Below are positions 62,312 through 64,000 of a stretch of 64,000 nucleotides of DNA, piece by piece. Source of the stretch: Bacteroides fragilis (GTDB lineage: Bacteria > Bacteroidota > Bacteroidia > Bacteroidales > Bacteroidaceae). Within the stretch, counting starts at the first letter, position 1. Each line of letters opens with the position of its first letter. A program made the position numbers and the translations under genes. The notes beneath the pieces are model-generated. The model searched no databases and was not told the DNA's origin. It saw only the letters and a list, made by a program, of their open reading frames with translations. The stretch is from NCBI RefSeq assembly GCF_002849695.1, contig NZ_CP018937.1, forward strand, positions 1,240,001 through 1,304,000. Direction: 5' to 3'.

Positions 62312-63493
62312 ATGTCTATATTTATAACTAATAACATGCAAACAAATAATATGAAAAAAGAAGTAAGGATTAAAGAACCGGTTAGAATTAGAACCAAGTG
62401 TCTGTCGAATGGTTGTGAGTCTATATATTTAGATATATATATAGATGGAAAGAGACAATATGAGTTTTTAAAGTTATATATAATACCTGAGCATACGCGG
62501 GAAGACAAAGATTTAAATCAGAGTACTATGAAGCTTGCTAATGCGGTGAAAGCTCAAAGAATTGTAGAATTGCAGAATGGAATATATGGCTTTAACCATC
62601 AAAAAGAGAAAAAGGATATAACACTGATAGACTATATAAAGTATTTGGCAGACAGGGATATAGAAAAAACTTCAAGAAAAGTGTCTATGTATACTTTGAT
62701 ATATCATCTCCAGCGTTATGATAAATTAGGTATTAAGCTTAGGCAGATAGATAAAAAGTATATACTCGGCTTTATTGAGTACTTGAAAACTGCAACTCAG
62801 AAGCATTGCAAAAGTATAAAGCATATAAATGCCAATACTCAGGTATATTATTATAAAGTTTTTCATTATTGCCTTAATAGTGCCATAATTGATGAAATTA
62901 TAATCTCAAACCCGATGGATAAGATAAAAAAAGAGGAAAAACCTAAACGTAAAAGAACCGAAAGGGCCTTTTTAACTATTGATGAAGTTAAAACATTATC
63001 GCAAACGGATTTTCATAATAAGACTTTGAAGAGGGCTTTTCTATTTAGTTGTTTTTGTGGGTTGAGACATAGTGATATAGTGGCACTTACATGGGGAAAT
63101 CTAAAAAAAAATAAGATAGGGAAAATAGAACTGCATATGACACAGCAGAAAACTCAGGAACTCCTTTCGCTTCCTTTGAGTAATGAAGCTTTAAAACAAC
63201 TCCCGGTCCGTGGGAAGGCTCAGGATACAGAGAAAGTATTCAAAGGACTGATCAGTTTAGGAAGGACCAATGAGATATTGCCAAGATGGGCTGCTAAAGC
63301 CGGTATTCAAAAACATATCACATTTCATTCGGCACGCCATACTCATGCTACGATGATGATTACTCTTGGGGCTGATCTTTATACCGTGTCCAAACTCCTG
63401 GGACACACTAACATTCAAACAACTCAGATATATGCCAAGATAGTAGATGAAAGTAAAGAGAAAGCTATTGATCTGATTCCGGATATAACTTGA
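62312..63493 (+). CDS. Tyrosine recombinase/integrase
   Basis: 393 aa. Arm-type DNA-binding domain (about 20-95), SAM-like core-binding domain (about 100-205) and catalytic domain with the full set R252 (CGLRHSD), K280, H339-S-A-R342, H365 (LLGHTN) and nucleophile Y374. It belongs to the Bacteroides integrase/invertase type. It is AT-rich. No other phage or conjugation genes lie beside it, so it is more likely a DNA invertase or a stranded integrase than part of an intact mobile element. Met9 and Met14 are alternative starts. Confidence 0.9.
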   Translation: MSIFITNNMQTNNMKKEVRIKEPVRIRTKCLSNGCESIYLDIYIDGKRQYEFLKLYIIPEHTREDKDLNQSTMKLANAVKAQRIVELQNGIYGFNHQKEKKDITLIDYIKYLADRDIEKTSRKVSMYTLIYHLQRYDKLGIKLRQIDKKYILGFIEYLKTATQKHCKSIKHINANTQVYYYKVFHYCLNSAIIDEIIISNPMDKIKKEEKPKRKRTERAFLTIDEVKTLSQTDFHNKTLKRAFLFSCFCGLRHSDIVALTWGNLKKNKIGKIELHMTQQKTQELLSLPLSNEALKQLPVRGKAQDTEKVFKGLISLGRTNEILPRWAAKAGIQKHITFHSARHTHATMMITLGADLYTVSKLLGHTNIQTTQIYAKIVDESKEKAIDLIPDIT

Positions 63494-63620
63494 GAGAGTG
63501 ATAAATGGTTCGGGTATGTAGTTGCGAAAATGTGAACCTCAATCTTATGCCTGAATGTTGTGGAGTAACGATAAAAAGCTAATAAGACATAAGATGTTGA
63601 CAAACAGTGACATTAAATAC

Positions 63621-63689
63621 TAATATCTTGGGTTTACGAAGTTAACTTTAACACTGTGTTAAAGTTAACTTCGTAAACCCAAGATATTA
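63621..63689. repeat. 69-nt perfect palindrome after the recombinase gene
   Basis: Arms of 34 bp (63621-63654 and 63656-63689) are exact reverse complements around a single T. It contains TTTACGAAGTTAACTTTAAC on the left and its complement on the right. No T-run follows, so it is not a typical terminator. It could be a recombination site, a protein-binding site, or extrude as a cruciform. Confidence 0.9.
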
Positions 63690-63721
63690 ACTTCGTAAAT
63701 ACATAAGGTTAACTTCGTAAA
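63665..63721. repeat. Three direct copies of a 13-mer at exact 22-bp spacing
   Basis: TTAACTTCGTAAA at 63665-63677, 63687-63699 and 63709-63721. The first is in the right arm of the palindrome, and an inverted copy is in the left arm (63633-63645). The spacers differ in sequence, so it is not a simple tandem duplication. Two helical turns apart, as for protein-binding iterons. Confidence 0.85.
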
Positions 63722-64000
63722 TCTAAGAATATAATTGGCTGCTTTTGTAGTTAACATTGTTAATTCAACTGCTTTATATAGTAGGTTTATATTAATATAT
63801 GAATACATTATTATATATATACTGGTCTTTCCGATGCATTTCTGTTTTAGTTGGTAATAATTGTGCATTTGGTTAGATTAGCTACTACTTGATTTTACCC
63901 GGATTTAGTAAATTTGTAATATAGCGGTATTTTATTGGAAATTTAGTATTAATATATATTTCTATTTTATTTTATCATTTCTTTATTTATATAACTTGCT

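Larger units (their letters stand above)
63494..64000. other. 507-bp AT-rich region after the recombinase
   Basis: No gene is evident. It holds the palindrome and repeats listed separately (63621-63721), a further odd palindrome TTAACA-T-TGTTAA at 63751-63763, and an exact -7 match TAAATTTG at 63909-63916 that may drive a gene beyond the window edge. Confidence 0.5.

Noticed and set aside
63665-63721. Possible CRISPR array
   Set aside because: The repeat is 13 nt with 9-nt spacers, far too short, and no cas gene is present.
63665-63868. 67-aa minus-strand frame after the recombinase
   Set aside because: It begins in AT-rich sequence and ends inside the palindrome; its residues follow the repeats and look non-coding.
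1-64000. tRNA, rRNA or known riboswitches
   Set aside because: No cloverleaf, TTCGA-type T-loop in context, or recognisable riboswitch core was found in the gaps; a covariance-model scan would be needed to be certain.

Overview
The window looks like chromosome of a gut Bacteroides (order Bacteroidales). The signs are: several intergenic regions carry the Bacteroides -7 promoter element TAnnTTTG, often as TATCTTTG or TACTTTTG, while Shine-Dalgarno sequences are rare; there are many lipoproteins and outer-membrane barrels; and the gene content is typical of the genus (ferredoxin-linked branched-chain 2-oxoacid oxidoreductase, galM-gluP-galK, a fused E1 alpha/beta dehydrogenase, a PAPS-sulfotransferase cluster). 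The species cannot be fixed from the sequence alone. I see no rRNA, tRNA or CRISPR array.

Layout. 0-7 kb: arsenite methyltransferase behind a palindromic operator, an amidohydrolase, two tandem paralogous lipoproteins of unknown function, a zinc-ribbon miniprotein and a membrane-anchored GyrI/TEX264-like protein. 7-16 kb: a lipoate-dependent 2-oxoacid dehydrogenase locus (E3, lipoate ligase, E2, fused E1, odd flavodoxin) interrupted by a hybrid histidine kinase. 16-25 kb: prmA, a Trp/Gly/Ser-rich secreted protein with a FadL-type porin, an AT-rich lipoprotein, guanine deaminase, and an ECF sigma/anti-sigma/DUF4252/barrel operon. 25-33 kb: Gfo/Idh/MocA oxidoreductase, solute-binding-like protein, putative porin, and the six-gene ferredoxin oxidoreductase (VOR/KOR) operon, including an easily missed 57-residue membrane protein. 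33-45 kb: tkt-rpiB, galM-gluP-galK, manA, a YtxH/holin-like membrane operon, a DEAD-box helicase, an SDR dehydrogenase and a SPOR lipoprotein. 45-48 kb: a GH2 glycoside hydrolase split by a single-base frameshift. 49-57 kb: a complete sulfonation cluster (cysQ, sulfate permease, cysC, cysD, cysN, sulfotransferase, secreted PCMD-like protein). 57-64 kb: an OmpA / YjbH-N / carboxypeptidase-regulatory-like lipoprotein / YjbH-C operon divergent from a tyrosine recombinase, which is followed by a 69-nt perfect palindrome and 22-bp direct repeats.

How the genes work together. Two chemically different routes for oxidising branched-chain 2-oxoacids (NAD/lipoate-linked and ferredoxin-linked) lie within 25 kb. 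Galactose uptake, mutarotation and phosphorylation form one operon, next to pentose-phosphate genes. The cys cluster imports sulfate, activates it to PAPS, uses it on an acceptor and removes the PAP by-product; no PAPS reductase is present here, so the cluster is built for sulfonation rather than cysteine synthesis. The last operon has the look of a surface or exopolysaccharide export locus whose neighbour recombinase could be involved in DNA rearrangement. Dispersed non-coding elements are also present: two copies of a roughly 130-bp hairpin repeat, a 31-bp-arm inverted repeat and several TTAACA-type palindromes.
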